64,000 bases of DNA from Symsagittifera roscoffensis (GCF_963678635.1 NC_087064.1:61497548-61561547), one strand, 5' to 3'. Positions 30,605-43,085 are shown, counted from the first letter of the stretch. The notes: generated from the sequence alone by a model not told the origin. Numbers and translations are program-made.

Positions 30605-31302
30605 ATGATCAAAACACACTTGAATCAATCTGTCCGTCTTGAAAAATCTTTAAGATCTCTGGTAAGTTCTGTTGTTTTGTGAATTGTTTTTGAGAAACTT
30701 ATAATTTAGGACGCTTTTTCTGCAACAGATAGGTAAGTGGAATTTAACTGGAAAACCTATAGCCGCTGACGAACCCTCTGAGAGGATAGAGTGAAAAAGT
30801 GTTAACTTGCTGAGTTTCTCCGGAAGTAAGGTTGCGAATTACGGGCGCAAAATTGGTCATAAAATCTGATCTGATGATAATATAGTTCATTTATAGATCA
30901 TTTCTCATATAGTTTCTTCACGAAAATATATGAGATAATAATAATATAGATCATTTCTCATAAAGTTTCTTCACGAAAATCACCTAGCTAACACTGCAGG
31001 CCCGCAATTCCAGATGTCGCAAAACATATATGGGAAAGTTCTAAGGCAGATAATGTGTAAAAACAGACGATTTGTAGAAACAATTGTTGCCGAATTTTTT
31101 TTCAATGTTTTAGAAGCCATCAAAACTAAATCACAAGATAGAGGCATACGAGGCGGCTAAGGAGAGTTTTAACAAACGTGACCCTGAATTTCTTTTAAAG
31201 AAGCGACACGAGGCGGCCGATAATCTGGCTCGAGCTCAAGAAGTATTGAATAGGCTGCATGATGAAAATATCCAGCCTGAGTTGATTCAATCGGATGAGT
31301 AG
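30605..31302 (+). CDS. Small helical (coiled-coil-like) protein gene, copy 1
   Basis: First exon 30605-30661: ATG, 19 codons ending in RSL, then a consensus GTAAGT donor. Last exon 31114-31302: acceptor GTTTTAG, 62 codons to TAG. The two join in phase 0 to give ~81 residues. The last exon is rich in Glu, Ala, Lys, Arg and Leu with heptad-like spacing (KIEAYEAAKESF, NLARAQEVLNRL), predicting helix or coiled coil. A 23-nt segment (30710-30732) is also bounded by good splice sites but would break the frame if used alone. The family is not recognised. Confidence 0.5.
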
Positions 31303-31732
31303 TGGTTGATCAAATGAACTTTTTGAAAAAAGTCAGCTGGTCTATCCAAGTTTATGCACTCGCAAAATAACCGCACTTTAAGATTTGTTGAAGAAAATTT
31401 TGGCTCATTTAATTTACGTGCAGCCAAGTGTATTCACATATTAGATGCGAAGAATTTTCCATTCTTTGTTTCTGCTTTCAGAAGTTGTGCATAACACATC
31501 TTATCGGTCTGCTCTTCTTTTTTGTTCTTTTTTGAAAACATTGTGCTTTACTCAAAAAAAAATTCAACGATTGTCATTCAACTGTTAACATTATCATAAA
31601 ATACCCACCGGGAACTGATTTAGTTTCTCATTAAACTGATTATAGATTTTTCGCTCAAGTAAAAAATCAGTATTTAAGCTGAGTCGTGTTCGATTTCACT
31701 GTGTTAATTTATGCAACTGAGTTTAAAAAAAT

Positions 31733-31813
31733 TGGTAGAATTTTTTTATTTTGTGCTGCTAACGAACATATTTGAACCGTAAGCTAGCAGCACAAAATGA
31801 GATAATTCTACCA
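31733..31813 (+). ncRNA. Pre-microRNA-like hairpin, copy 1
   Basis: 81 nt fold into a 29-position stem (31733-31761 with 31785-31813) with one U-U mismatch and two G-U pairs, and a 23-nt loop. These are precursor-microRNA dimensions. The 3' arm begins TAGCAGCACAAAATG, whose first ten bases match the 5' end of the vertebrate miR-15 sequence. Intergenic, between the helical-protein gene and the 87-codon ORF. No expression evidence. Confidence 0.5.
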
Positions 31814-32586
31814 TGTTCGTTCTTACTTATCTAGCTGTCTGAGTTCTTTTCCAACTCTGGTTCTAAAAACTTTATGATTTGAATTATAAAATAATAAAGT
31901 AATTTCGGCTTGTTTAAAAAAATAACAGTCAGTTCAACTATTTTGTCATTCCACTCTAATTAAAACTTCACGCCATGAATTAGCTATTTTTTGTTTGAAT
32001 TATTTATGGTTTTTATATTATGGAAATCAATATGTTAATCAGTTCGTGTCATATTTGACTTGCTGTGTTTGTTACTGAGTTCTTGAAAAATTTGTGTGCT
32101 GGCCTTTGCTTGATAGTTGTCAAAAATAATTGTTTTGTTTTTATTTTTTCTGCCGTGAACAAACCATAGCTTCACTTGAAGAAAAAACTGGCTCCTGGTT
32201 TTATCTAGTTTATTTTTTTTCAGTGAATTATTTAGGCCAGCGAAGTGTTTTCAATTCATAGTCTTGACTCATCAGGTCAACATTTAGCTGAACGAAATCA
32301 CTGGATCAGAATTAGTACTTTGACATGTCTTCTACAGTTCTGTTCAATCATTTGAAAACTTTTTCTGGCGAGAAAAACCAGATTGAAATTTTTCGCAGTA
32401 ATGACAAAAAAAATTGAGTAAAAGAAAATGAAGTTCTTTTTTCTATCGTACGGTTAAGTAATTTTGAACGACAACTGCAGTCAATAAAGCTTATGCTAAA
32501 GCTTTCTATAGGTCCGATTCGTTGAGCTGCCCAGAATCATCTATACGTTCGAACTCGATAATATGGTTTGGTGTGGTTGTGAATAA

Positions 32587-32850
32587 ATGTCAAGTAGACC
32601 AGCTAACTTTGGCCAAGAAATGGCCCAACATGTTTTCAGCGAGAGTCAGAACTTCGTTTTGACCCATTATATTCTTATACCAAGAGATAGCAACGCAAAT
32701 GCTGGTCGAAATCTACTGTCACGGGCCTTGAAGGATTTTTTTCAAGAAGGAATAAAAGCGCGGTTTGAGAGCAGTGAACAGCAAGAGGCTGCATTCCGTG
32801 CTGCGGGCCTGTACGGCTATGAGTTGAGTCGAAGGCTTCAACGGCGATGA
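32587..32850 (+). CDS. 87-residue protein, intact copy
   Basis: ATG to TGA, 87 codons, with balanced amino-acid usage unlike the surrounding low-complexity DNA. It is predicted soluble and mixed alpha/beta, with an N-terminal half ending near HYILIPRDSN and a basic helical C-terminus ending SRRLQRR. It recurs in all three tandem units, but only here without a stop. No signal peptide or known domain. It may be a single-exon gene or a terminal exon; an acceptor-like TTCTATAG lies 77 bp upstream of the ATG. Confidence 0.5.
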   Translation: MSSRPANFGQEMAQHVFSESQNFVLTHYILIPRDSNANAGRNLLSRALKDFFQEGIKARFESSEQQEAAFRAAGLYGYELSRRLQRR

Positions 32851-33857
32851 TAAAGCAGATAAAATTAATCTTTGAAACTGAAACCATTTGAAGGTTTCTG
32901 ATTCAACGAAAAACTCCTTGAACTGATCTTTTGAGCTGAAACTTTATGTAGATTAATCTAATTGGTTTGAAAGAACCCAGGAAACACATAGAAGGAAAAA
33001 GTTTGCGAATAATAGACTAGACTCACATTTACTGTTTTCTAAAAAAAAATTTGAATTGATAATTTTTATTAGATATATCTGTTATAAGCAAAAGCATCCA
33101 CAATGATAGTCAATCTGTAGATAGAACTACAGATAGCCAAATTACACAGTATTATTTCTAATGAACAGCTTATATACGATTTACACAAGCGGGTTCGAAA
33201 CCCTGGGTTGTATTACAAACAACCTCATACTTCCCCAACCTCGCGCTAGTTAGTCAAATTTAAACCTCGGTACAGCTTGACATCCGCAATCTTAATTCAA
33301 CCTGACTGAAAATCAAATGAAATTATAGGCCTTAAGGCACTCGCAAACAAGCTTCATCAAGATTCCAGGCCATTTAAAGACAAAGGTATCAACCTTTCAA
33401 GTTTTTGATTACGAAAATCTACCTGAACTGAAGTTTCATGGATAATAGTCGCTTATATTGGAGGTCAGTCTCTCCAAAAAGTTTAAAATAATCGATTAAA
33501 ATGGATTATAATGATACTATTTTTTAGGCATTAAAATCCGAATATAATCGATTATTTTTTGGAAGAAAATGAAACTTGTTTTTGAAGCAAAATAATCCAA
33601 TTTTAATCGACTATAATTGCAAATTTCTTCGAATATCTTTTCAGAATAACTGTCACCAATTCCAGTTGCCTAATTCGGATTACAATGGAACTTTCTCCGG
33701 TATGATGCTTTTGCCAGATTTTTTTTCAAAAAAGTTTTAAGTCACGTTTCATGATTCTGATTTCAAAGAACTTATAAACTCGAGTTTGGATAGTCTCGAT
33801 GGTATAACGAACAGAGTAGATAAATTTATGCTTATGCTGAGTTAGGATGTAGGTAAT

Positions 33858-34495
33858 ATGATCAAAACACACGTGAATCAATCTGTCCGTCTTGAAAAAT
33901 CTTTAAGATCTCTGGTAAGTTCTGTTGTTTTGTGAATTGTTTTTGAGAAACTTATAATTTAGGACGCTTTTTCTGCAACAGATAGGTAAGTGGAATTTAA
34001 TTGGAAAACCTATAGCCGCTGACGAACCCTCTGAGAGGATAGAGTGAAAAAGTGTTAACTTGCTGAGTTTCTCCGGAAGTAAGGTTGCGAATTACGGGCG
34101 CAAAATTGGTCATAAAATCTGATCTGATGATAATATAGTTCATTTATAGATCATTTCTCATATAGTTTCTTCACGAAAATATATGAGATAATAATAATAT
34201 AGATCATTTCTCATAAAGTTTCTTCACGAAAATCACCTAGCTAACACTGCAGGCCCGCAATTCCAGATGTCGCAAAACATATATGGGAAAGTTCTAAGGC
34301 AGATAATGTGTAAAAACAGACGATTTGTAGAAACAATTGTTGCCGAATTTTTTTTCAATGTTTTAGAAGCCATCAAAACTAAATCACAAGATAGAGGCAT
34401 ACGAGGCGGCCGATAATCTGGCTCGAGCTCAAGAAGTATTGAATAGGCTGCATGATGAAAATATCCAGCCTGAGTTGATTCAATCGGATGAGTAG
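33858..34495 (+). CDS. Small helical protein gene, copy 2, internally shortened
   Basis: First exon 33858-33917 (ATG intact, same GTAAGT donor). Last exon 34367-34495. Relative to copy 1 exactly 60 bp (20 codons) are missing between two GAGGCGGC 8-mers, so the frame survives and the stop is the same. This is the signature of a deletion between short direct repeats. Confidence 0.45.
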
Positions 34496-34925
34496 TGGTT
34501 GATCAAATGAACTTTTTGAAAAAAGTCAGCTGGTCTATCCAAGTTTATGCACTCGCAAAATAACCGCACTTTAAGATTTGTTGAAGAAAATTTTGGCTCA
34601 TTTAATTTACGTGCAGCCAAGTGTATTCACATATTAGATGCGAAGAATTTTCCATTCTTTGTTTCTGCTTTCAGAAGTTGTGCATAACACATCTTATCGG
34701 TCTGCTCTTCTTTTTTGTTCTTTTTTGAAAACATTGTGCTTTACTCAAAAAAAAATTCAACGATTGTCATTCAACTGTTAACATTATCATAAAATACCCA
34801 CCGGGAACTGATTTAGTTTCTCATTAAACTGATTATAGATTTTTCGCTCAAGTAAAAAATCAGTATTTAAGCTGAGTCGTGTTCGATTTCACTGTGTTAA
34901 TTTATGCAACTGAGTTTAAAAAAAT

Positions 34926-35006
34926 TGGTAGAATTTTTTTATTTTGTGCTGCTAACGAACATATTTGAACCGTAAGCTAGCAGCACAAAATGAGATAATT
35001 CTACCA
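34926..35006 (+). ncRNA. Pre-microRNA-like hairpin, copy 2
   Basis: Identical to the copy-1 hairpin over all 81 nt. Confidence 0.5.
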
Positions 35007-35779
35007 TGTTCGTTCTTACTTATCTAGCTGTCTGAGTTCTTTTCCAACTCTGGTTCTAAAAACTTTATGATTTGAATTATAAAATAATAAAGTAATTTCG
35101 GCTTGTTTAAAAAAATAACAGTCAGTTCAACTATTTTGTCATTCCACTCTAATTAAAACTTCACGCCATGAATTAGCTATTTTTTGTTTGAATTATTTAT
35201 GGTTTTTATATTATGGAAATCAATATGTTAATCAGTTCGTGTCATATTTGACTTGCTGTGTTTGTTACTGAGTTCTTGAAAAATTTGTGTGCTGGCCTTT
35301 GCTTGATAGTTGTCAAAAATAATTGTTTTGTTTTTATTTTTTCTGCCGTGAACAAACCATAGCTTCACTTGAAGAAAAAACTGGCTCCTGGTTTTATCCA
35401 GTTTATTTTTTTTCAGTGAATTATTTAGGCCAGCGAAGTGTTTTCAATTCATAGTCTTGACTCATCAGGTCAACATTTAGCTGAACGAAATCACTGGATC
35501 AGAATTAGTACTTTGACATGTCTTCTACAGTTCTGTTCAATCATTTGAAAACTTTTTCTGGCGAGAAAAACCAGATTGAAATTTTTCGCAGTAATGACAA
35601 AAAAATTTGAGTAAAAGAAAATGAAGTTCTTTTTTCTATCGTACGGTTAAGTAATTTTGAACGACAACTGCAGTCAATAAAGCTTATGCTAAAGCTTTCT
35701 ATAGGTCCGATTCGTTGAGCTGCCCAGAATCATCTATACGTTCGAACTCGATAATATGGTTTGGTGTGGTTGTGAATAA

Positions 35780-36016
35780 ATGTCAAGTAGACCAGCTAAC
35801 TTTGGCCAAGAGTTGGCCCAACATGTTTTCAGCGAGAGTCAGAACTTCGTTTTGACCCATTATATTCTTATACCAAGAGATAGCAACGCAAATGCTGGTC
35901 GAAATCTACTGTCACGGGCCTTGAGGGATTTTTTTCAAGAAGGAATAAAAGCGCGGTTTGAGAGCAGTGAACAGCAATAGGCTGCATTCGTTGAGTCGAA
36001 GGCTTCAACGGCGATG
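35780..36016 (+). pseudogene. 87-residue protein, truncated copy 2
   Basis: Starts with the same ATG but CAAGAG has become CAATAG, a stop after 66 codons. A ~30-bp stretch downstream that encodes AGLYGYE in copy 1 is deleted. Confidence 0.6.
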
Positions 36017-37024
36017 ATAAAGCAGATAAAATTAATCTTTGAAACTGAAACCATTTGAAGGTTTCTGATTCAACGAAAAACTCCTTGAACTGATCTTTTG
36101 AGCTGAAACTTTATGTAGATTAATCTAATTGGTTTGAAAGAACCCAGGAAACACATAGAAGGAAAAAGTTTGCGAATAATAGACTAGACTCACATTTACT
36201 GTTTTCTAAAAAAAATTTGAATTGATAATTTTTATTAGATATATCTGTTATAAGCAAAAGCATCCACAATGATAGTCAATCTGTAGATAGAACTACAGAT
36301 AGCCAAATTACACAGTATTATTTCTAATGAACAGCTTATATACGATTTACACAAGCGGGTTCGAAACCCTGGGTTGTATTACAAACAACCTCATACTTCC
36401 CCAACCTCGCGCTAGTTAGTCAAATTTAAACCTCGGTACAGCTTGACATCCGCAATCTTAATTCAACCTGACTGAAGATCAAATGAAATTATAGGCCTTA
36501 AGGCACTCGCAAACAAGCTTCATCAATATTCCAGGCCATTTAAAGACAAAGGTATCAACCTTTCAAGTCTTTGATTACGAAAATCTACCTGAACTGAAGT
36601 TTCATGGATAATAGTCGCTTATATTGGATGTCAGTCTCTCCAAAAAGTTTAAAATAATCGATTAAAATGGATTATAATGATACTATTTTTTAGGCATTAA
36701 AATCCGAATATAATCGATTATTTTTTGGAAGAAAATGAAACTTGTTTTTGAAGCAAAATAATCTAATTGTAATCGATTGTAATTGCAAATTTCTTCGATT
36801 AACTTTTCAGAATAACTTAACCAATACCAGTTGCTTAATTCGGAATACAATTGAACTTTCTCCGGTATGATGCTTTTGCCTGATTTTTTTTTTCAAAAAA
36901 GTTTTAAGTCACGTATCATTATTCTGATTTCAAAGAACTTATAAACTCGAGTTTGGATCGTCTCGATGGTATAACGAACAGAGTAGATAAATTTATGCTT
37001 ATGCTGAGTTAGGATGTAGGTAAA

Positions 37025-37722
37025 ATTATCAAAACACACGTGGATCAATCTGTCCGTCTTGAAAAATCTTTAAGATCTCTGGTAAGTTCTGTTGTTTTGT
37101 GAATTGTTTTTCAGAAACTTATAATTTAGGACGCTTTTTCTGCAACAGATAGGTAAGTGGAATTTAACTGGAAAACCTATAGCCGCTGACGAACCCTCTG
37201 AGAGGATAGAGTGAAAAAGTGTTAACTTGCTGAGTTTCTCCGGAAGTAAGGTTGCGAATTACGGGCGCAAAGTTGGTCATAAAATCTGATCTGATGATAA
37301 TATAGTTCATTTATAGATCAATTCTCATATAGTTTCTTCACGAAAATATATGAGAAAATAATAATACAGATCATTTCTCAATTAGTTTCTTCACGAAAAT
37401 CACCTAGCTAACACTGCAGGCCCGCAATTCCAGATGTCGCAAAATATATATGGGAAAGTTCTAAGGCAGATAATGTGTAAAAACTGACGATTTGTAGAAA
37501 CAATTGTTGCCGAATTTTTTTTCAATGTTTTAGAAGTCATCAAAACCAAATCACAAGATAGAGGCATAAGAGACGGCTAAGGAGAGTTTTAACAGGCGTG
37601 ACCCTGAATTTCTTTTCAAGAAGCGACACGAGGCGGCCGATCATCTGACTCGAGCTCAAGAAGTATTGAATAGGCTGCATGATGAAAATATCCAGCCTGA
37701 GTTGATTCAATCGGATGAGTAG
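37025..37722 (+). pseudogene. Small helical protein gene, copy 3, dead
   Basis: The start ATG is ATT here, and TAC has become TAA in the last exon (near 37567), so neither exon is usable. The downstream sequence still matches the last-exon sequence of copy 1 to the original TAG. Confidence 0.6.
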
Positions 37723-38150
37723 TGGTTGATCAAATGAACTTTTTGAAAAAAGTCAGCTGGTCTATCCAAGTTTATGAACTCGCAAAATAACCGCACTTCA
37801 AGATATGTTGAAGAAAATTTTGGCTCATTTAATTTACGTGCAGCCAAGTGCATTCACATATTAGATGTGAAGATTTTTCCGCGCTTTGTTTCTGCTTTTA
37901 GAAGTTGTGCATAACACATCTTGTCGGTCTGCTCTTCTTTTTTGTTCTTTTTTGAGAACATTATGCTTTAATCAAAAAAATTTAAGAATTGTCATTCAAT
38001 TGTTAACATTATCAAAAAATACCCACCGGGAACTGATTAAGTTTCTGATGAAACTGATTATAGAATTTTCGCTCAAGTATAAAAACCAGTATTTAAGCTG
38101 GGTCGTGTTCGGTTTAACTGTGTTATTTAATGCTACTGATTTAAAAATGT

Positions 38151-38231
38151 TGTTAGAATTATTTTATTTTGTGCTGCTAACAAACATATTTGAACCGTAA
38201 GCTAGCAGCACAAAATGAGATAATTCTACCA
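38151..38231 (+). ncRNA. Pre-microRNA-like hairpin, copy 3
   Basis: The 3' arm (TAGCAGCACAAAATG onward) is unchanged over 29 nt. The 5' arm and loop carry a few substitutions that add a mismatch at the base. Conservation of the 3' arm within an otherwise decaying unit is suggestive but the sample is small. Confidence 0.4.
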
Positions 38232-38567
38232 TGTTCGTTCTTACTCATCTAGCTGTCTGAGTTCTTTTCTAACTCTGGTTCTAAAATTTTTCTGATTTGA
38301 CCTATAAAATGATAATGTAATTTCAGCTTGTTTGAAAAAATGCCAGTCAGTTCAACTATTTTGTGATTCCACTCTTATGTAAAACTTCACGCCATGAATT
38401 AGCTATTTTTTGTTTGAACTAATTATGGTTTTTATAAAATGGAAATCAATATGTTAATCAGTTCGCGTCATATTTGACTTGCTGTGTTTGTTACTGAGTT
38501 CATGAAAAATTTGTCCAGAATCATCTATACGTTCGAACCCGATAATATGGTTTGGTGTGGTTGTGAA

Positions 38568-38835
38568 TAAAAGTCAGCTAGACCAGCAAACTTTGGCCAA
38601 GAGTTGGCCCAACATGTTTTCGGCGAGAGTTAGAACTTCGTTTTGACCCATTATATTCTGATACCAAGAGATGGCAACGCAAATGCTGGTCGAAATCTAC
38701 TGTCACAGGCCTTGAGGGATTTTTTTTCAAGAAGGAATAAAAGCGCGGTTTGAGAGAAGTGAACAGCAAGAGGCTGCATTCCGTGCTGCGGGTCTGTACG
38801 GCTATGAGTTGAGTCGAAGGCTTCAACGGCGATGA
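38568..38835 (+). pseudogene. 87-residue protein, dead copy 3
   Basis: Start ATG lost (AAG), CAG to TAG early in the frame, and one extra T in a T run that shifts the frame. The C-terminal half still reads as in copy 1. Confidence 0.65.
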
Positions 38836-38955
38836 TAAAGCAGATAAAAATAATATTTGAAATTGAAACCATTTGAAGGTTTCTGATTCAACGAAAAACT
38901 CACTGAACTGCTTTTTTTGAGCTGAAGGTTTGTATAGATTAATCTGATTGGTGTG

Positions 38956-40540
38956 ATTATCTGTTTTTATCTTTGCTGCTTGTTCAGTATTGCGAATTAA
39001 ATATATTCAGTCTCATAATTTGTATCAAAAAGCTATTACACTTTGACAGACAATAAGAGAAAAGTTGGTTTGCCGTTTCGGCAAGTTGCTATTCTGCAGT
39101 AGATTAAATGAAGAAAACATACTGTTCAAAACTAAGAACAGAAAAAATCGACATTTACCAATTTGTTTAACTAATTTAATAGAGTAAAAAACTGCTTTTT
39201 GTGACGTTTGTAAAAAAATCTTTAAATCAGATACAGGCTGAACCAAGGGGCTTAGTAGTTTCTCGAAATTGAATTTTGGTCATGTTTATTTTTTTTCTAA
39301 ATTCTCATTCTAACATCTACAACTGGGAAAGAGCTTGATCTTCTGCGGTGACTTCTTTTGCTGTTGCCCACGCACAATCGCGGAACACTTACAGTTATTG
39401 GACAATTTCTATGTTTTCTCTACCATTTACATAGCAGTTGCGTGATTTTCTTGCCGCTTCCGTTTTCATAGCATTTGCGTGACATAAATCTTGCCTCGCT
39501 AAGACTTCAGTACAATTGCACTTTGGGTGTTGAGTGTTTCATGGAAATTTCTTTGGCGAAGGCTGTTAATGAAATCGACTTCGGAGCTGTTAATTAAATC
39601 GGAGCTATCCTATCGGTATAATTTTTCCGCATGTCAAACGATTAAATCAATTTATTCAAGACTATTGATTTCTCGCAGAATTTTTTTAGTTTTAAGCCAA
39701 ACATCTGATGCGATTTGCTTTTTTGCCCAATATGTTTCAAATGCCAAGCTTCTAATGCGTTGAAGAGTAGTTAAAGTGTCTTATGTTTTTTGAAAACTTT
39801 TTCTGGCTCAATATGCGTCCGCTTCAGTTTGTTCGTATCGTGTCTAATTCCAAATCTTGGTTTCATGCTTCTACTTTTTTCAATAAGTTCGATAACAAAT
39901 TGTTCGTTCACTTATTCTGATCTCGTCGAGGTTTCTTACCTATTTAATTGTTTCAATTTTGCTCCAGGCGCCTGTCGTCTGGCGCTGATTGGGCTGTTCT
40001 TGCCCAAGGTGACGCCCAAGTGGTACAAGCTTTTGTGAAGTACGGCTCTAGGAAAACTCAAGTTGTCGTACTATGAAATTCGAGTAGAATTTTCAAAAAC
40101 TGATCGCGGAAAAACTTATGTGGGAAAGTGCTGACAATCATGTACGATATTTTCACGAGTCAATCAAAGATTCCTTCGCAAAAATGCTCGAGAATTACGG
40201 GGGTTAAAAACTGATTTATAGTGGAACTGAATCGATACATAGCCGAATTATTATACCAAATGGACCAAAAGGCATCCTCCTGATCATTCCATGACTTCAC
40301 TGACCTTTCGGTGATTTACGAAGTCTCCGATTAAAGACGGCATATTTAATGCTGGGTCCTATTCGTTTGAATAATTCAAATTGTTAACCGAATTGTGAGT
40401 ATGAATTCTCGTCACTGGACAAAAATCTTGTCCGACTTCGTACTTTACCAAAACTTCATCATTGGTTTTCAATTTTTTTTTAAAGTACAGTGAAGATTTT
40501 TTCTCAAACCATGAGTGCAAATGCCGAACTTGTTCTGTGA
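38956..40540. other. Region without recognised features
   Basis: AT-rich and non-repetitive within the window. Short ORFs (for example 39527-39763 plus) lack splice or domain support. Confidence 0.35.
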
Positions 40541-40559
40541 GAGAGCTGCATTAGAATAG

Positions 40560-42444
40560 CAAATAACTGTACTGCAAACACCTGTACCAGCTATTGAAAG
40601 TTCAAAAATTATAGCTGACAGTCAACCTGAAATTCCTCTGTCAATAGAACAGTCCAGGATAGAGGACAAGAAATCATGGATAATATGGGAGTACAAAAAA
40701 CTAGCAATGATTTTTCGCCAATGGCTGAAACAGTACAAAAAAATCGTTCTCCAGCTAAATCTCAAGAAGGGGCTCATAAAAGCCTGGCTCAAATGGATCT
40801 GCAAAGCACTAGTAGGGCACCCTTTTCAGTGGCTGAATTATTGCAAGAAGATCTTCCAGCTAGAAAAAAGTATGCAAGCGTCGAACCGAAAAAAATTCAG
40901 GCTTTTCAAGATATAATGAAGGAGTTAACGAGCGTCACCTTATTTGATGTGCGAATCTGATGAGACTGATCTGGTAACTTCATCTTCAGTGCAGGTGCAG
41001 TGTGAAAACATTTTTGACTCACCGACGACTGACCCATTCTCTGATGTGTTAGTTGCTAATAAACCTGAAAGCGCTGATACAGATTATTTTAAAGACCTAG
41101 AAGCTGCAAGTCAAGGTCTCGCGACAAGCTGGCCACTGCCAAACGCGTCTATGCCTGGTCCGCCTGAAAGTTGGATGTTTTCGAACTCGCCATTCGTGGC
41201 GCTTCAACACCAAATTCTGCTGAAAAACCGATTTCTTGAGTTACGAATTCAACGAGTATCGGCCAATTCAGGAGGAAAATGATTTCTAATCTTCTGGAGG
41301 CTCATTTAATCCCTTGTATTCTAGTTGTAGATTTGGAAATAACAATTCACAAAGTCTGATCCAAGCTTTCACCAATCATCAAAAAGTTGCGGATGCTTAT
41401 CACATCTGCTGAAGTTTCGGATCTGCTGAAGCTCTTTAAACAATTATGCCCAGCCCTAATCTGCTGCAATCTGCAGATAAAAGTCTGCAGAGCATTAAAC
41501 TGAACCTCAAAGATTTAACAGCAAAAATTTTGCCTGCATCAGAAAGTCAGATTTGATTTTTGAAGGTTGCAGAATTGCCTAAAGCTATTGTACAAAGGAA
41601 CATTTTAAGCATTACTAAGTATAATATAACTCATTGACGCGATGAAGACTCCGACATGCCTGTTAAACTTTTGCATATTGCCGAACAGCAAGGCGAATTC
41701 TGCATTGACTTAATTTAATCCACTGACGGAGTTACTTTTGTGAGCTCAAGCGTCAATCACCAAACGTACCCTATTTGACTTGCTGTTGCCCAGCTACCTC
41801 CGATTCTACGGATATCCAAAAAGAACATTGCGCTGGCAGCTTTGTTTGTTGGCAAAGAAAAGCCTAATTAGGAAGAAACTGTGGAACAATTGACACGAGT
41901 TACAATGCAAGGTTGCAGTTCTAATGCCGAAAGGACATTTACTTTGCCTTAGGTTCCGTGTTGTTCTTTTTGTCGCGGACTTCATAGCCAAGCCAAACTT
42001 ATTGAATATGTACCAGCATAACGGATACTACGGGTGCCAGTGTTACAACCATTATGTAGTCACTTATGGCTCAACGCACTCATACTCTTCTCAACATCAG
42101 GGTTAATGACGAAGCTTGAAGGCTGAAGTGGCAAATAAGAGAACCAATGTACCAAAAGCATCTGGTAGAAAAAGCCGAAAATTTCCTCAAGCAAGGCAAC
42201 CAAAAAGTAAATATGGCAGGTGTTGTCTTTTAGTTGTCTTGTTCCTGGATTGCCATTTTCAGCACCAGTTGATTGTATGTATTGCATTCTAGTTGGTGTA
42301 AAGGCTAGTCTGTTGGCAAGACACAGGAAGTTGATGAATAAAAAAGAGAGGGAAGAAAATGACGAAACTTTGTACCATTTATTTATCTCAGAAAGGTCGC
42401 GAGCCAAGAGTTTTATCCTAAGCGTCGCAGTTCAGAACGAATAA
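40560..42444 (+). pseudogene. Decayed DNA-transposon-like transposase
   Basis: A plus-strand coding remnant interrupted by many stops and frame changes (for example near 40677, 40945, 41557, 41634 and 41720). Open pieces include 40676-40960 and 40944-41282, which overlap in different frames. Later pieces carry a block order I associate with CACTA/Transposase_21-like proteins: a DGVTFVSSSVNHQTYPI block, then LPPILR ... GKEKPN, then a NGYYGCQCYNH zinc-binding-like block, and a DCMYCILVGVKASLL block resembling the D-Y-M-H region. This assignment is from memory of the family pattern and is tentative. No terminal inverted repeats were identified. Confidence 0.45.
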
Positions 42445-42528
42445 GTACTTCAATTATTTGTTCTTCCTTGCGCCAATTGTTTTTCATTAACTTACTCATT
42501 GAATTTTCAGAGAATGCTGTTGATATTT

Positions 42529-42671
42529 TCGGTGACAAGAAATGTGAACAAATTAACATTCATTGCTTACAGCATTTACCAAATCAAGTGCGGCGCAACT
42601 GATTTGCTGAAAGCTGCAAGCAAGGAATGTTAATATTTTTACATTTCTTGTCACCTAAAATATCAATGGCA
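42529..42671. repeat. Long palindrome, copy a
   Basis: The arms begin GATATTTTCGGTGACAAG on the left and end with its complement CTTGTCACC on the right, about 65 nt each. They meet at a short centre flanked by AAATCAAGTGC in the better copies. Copy a has a few mismatches at the centre. Confidence 0.7.
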
Positions 42672-43085
42672 TCCTTTCTGAAAACTTAATGATTAACTTT
42701 TCTACCACAGTTTTTTTTTCTAGTTGAGTTTCTATTTTCGGTCCTCTGTTTAATATGTCTGCAATGTCTTTCGAATCAGCCCATCCTTTTCCCGCCCATT
42801 TTGCATCTGGCTCACACAAATTTTGTCAAATTCTTTGCCTACGTTACCTGGAGTATCATCAACTCCTTCAGGCTTAACTAGAAGAATAAGATGCGACCGA
42901 CTTGGCAGAATTTTGGACTTTTCGAAATCATTCCCTTCAACTGAAAGAAAGTCCAACTGATTTACTTGAAACTGTTCATGTTTTAACTGCTCATAATCTA
43001 TAACAGAACGTGGTGATTAAGTCTCGCTGCAAACTGGCCCGTTGGTTTTTCGAGAGTCTACAAAGGAAACCCGTAAGGGAAAAAT

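Larger units (their letters stand above)
29685..32971 (+). repeat. Tandem unit, copy 1 (3287 bp)
   Basis: First of three head-to-tail copies, each beginning AGAACCCAGGAAACACAT. It carries the helical-protein gene, the hairpin and the 87-codon ORF, all apparently intact. It is slightly more diverged at its 5' end from copies 2 and 3 than they are from each other. Confidence 0.85.
32972..36138 (+). repeat. Tandem unit, copy 2 (3167 bp)
   Basis: Very similar to copy 1 except for a 60-bp deletion in the helical-protein exon, small deletions (for example around 35980) and scattered substitutions. Confidence 0.85.
36139..38955 (+). repeat. Tandem unit, copy 3 (partial, more diverged)
   Basis: It matches units 1 and 2 with more substitutions, and about 250 bp upstream of the 87-codon ORF is missing (junction near 38513). 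The homology ends near 38955. Confidence 0.8.

Noticed and set aside
30710-30732. A 23-nt microexon in the helical-protein gene
   Set aside because: Both splice sites are good, but inclusion shifts the last exon out of frame to an early stop. It might be an alternative exon, but I did not include it in the gene model.
37886-38200. 104-codon plus-strand ORF spanning the hairpin in unit 3
   Set aside because: The same region in units 1 and 2 is closed by stops, and the ORF has no domain. It arises from substitutions in the third copy.
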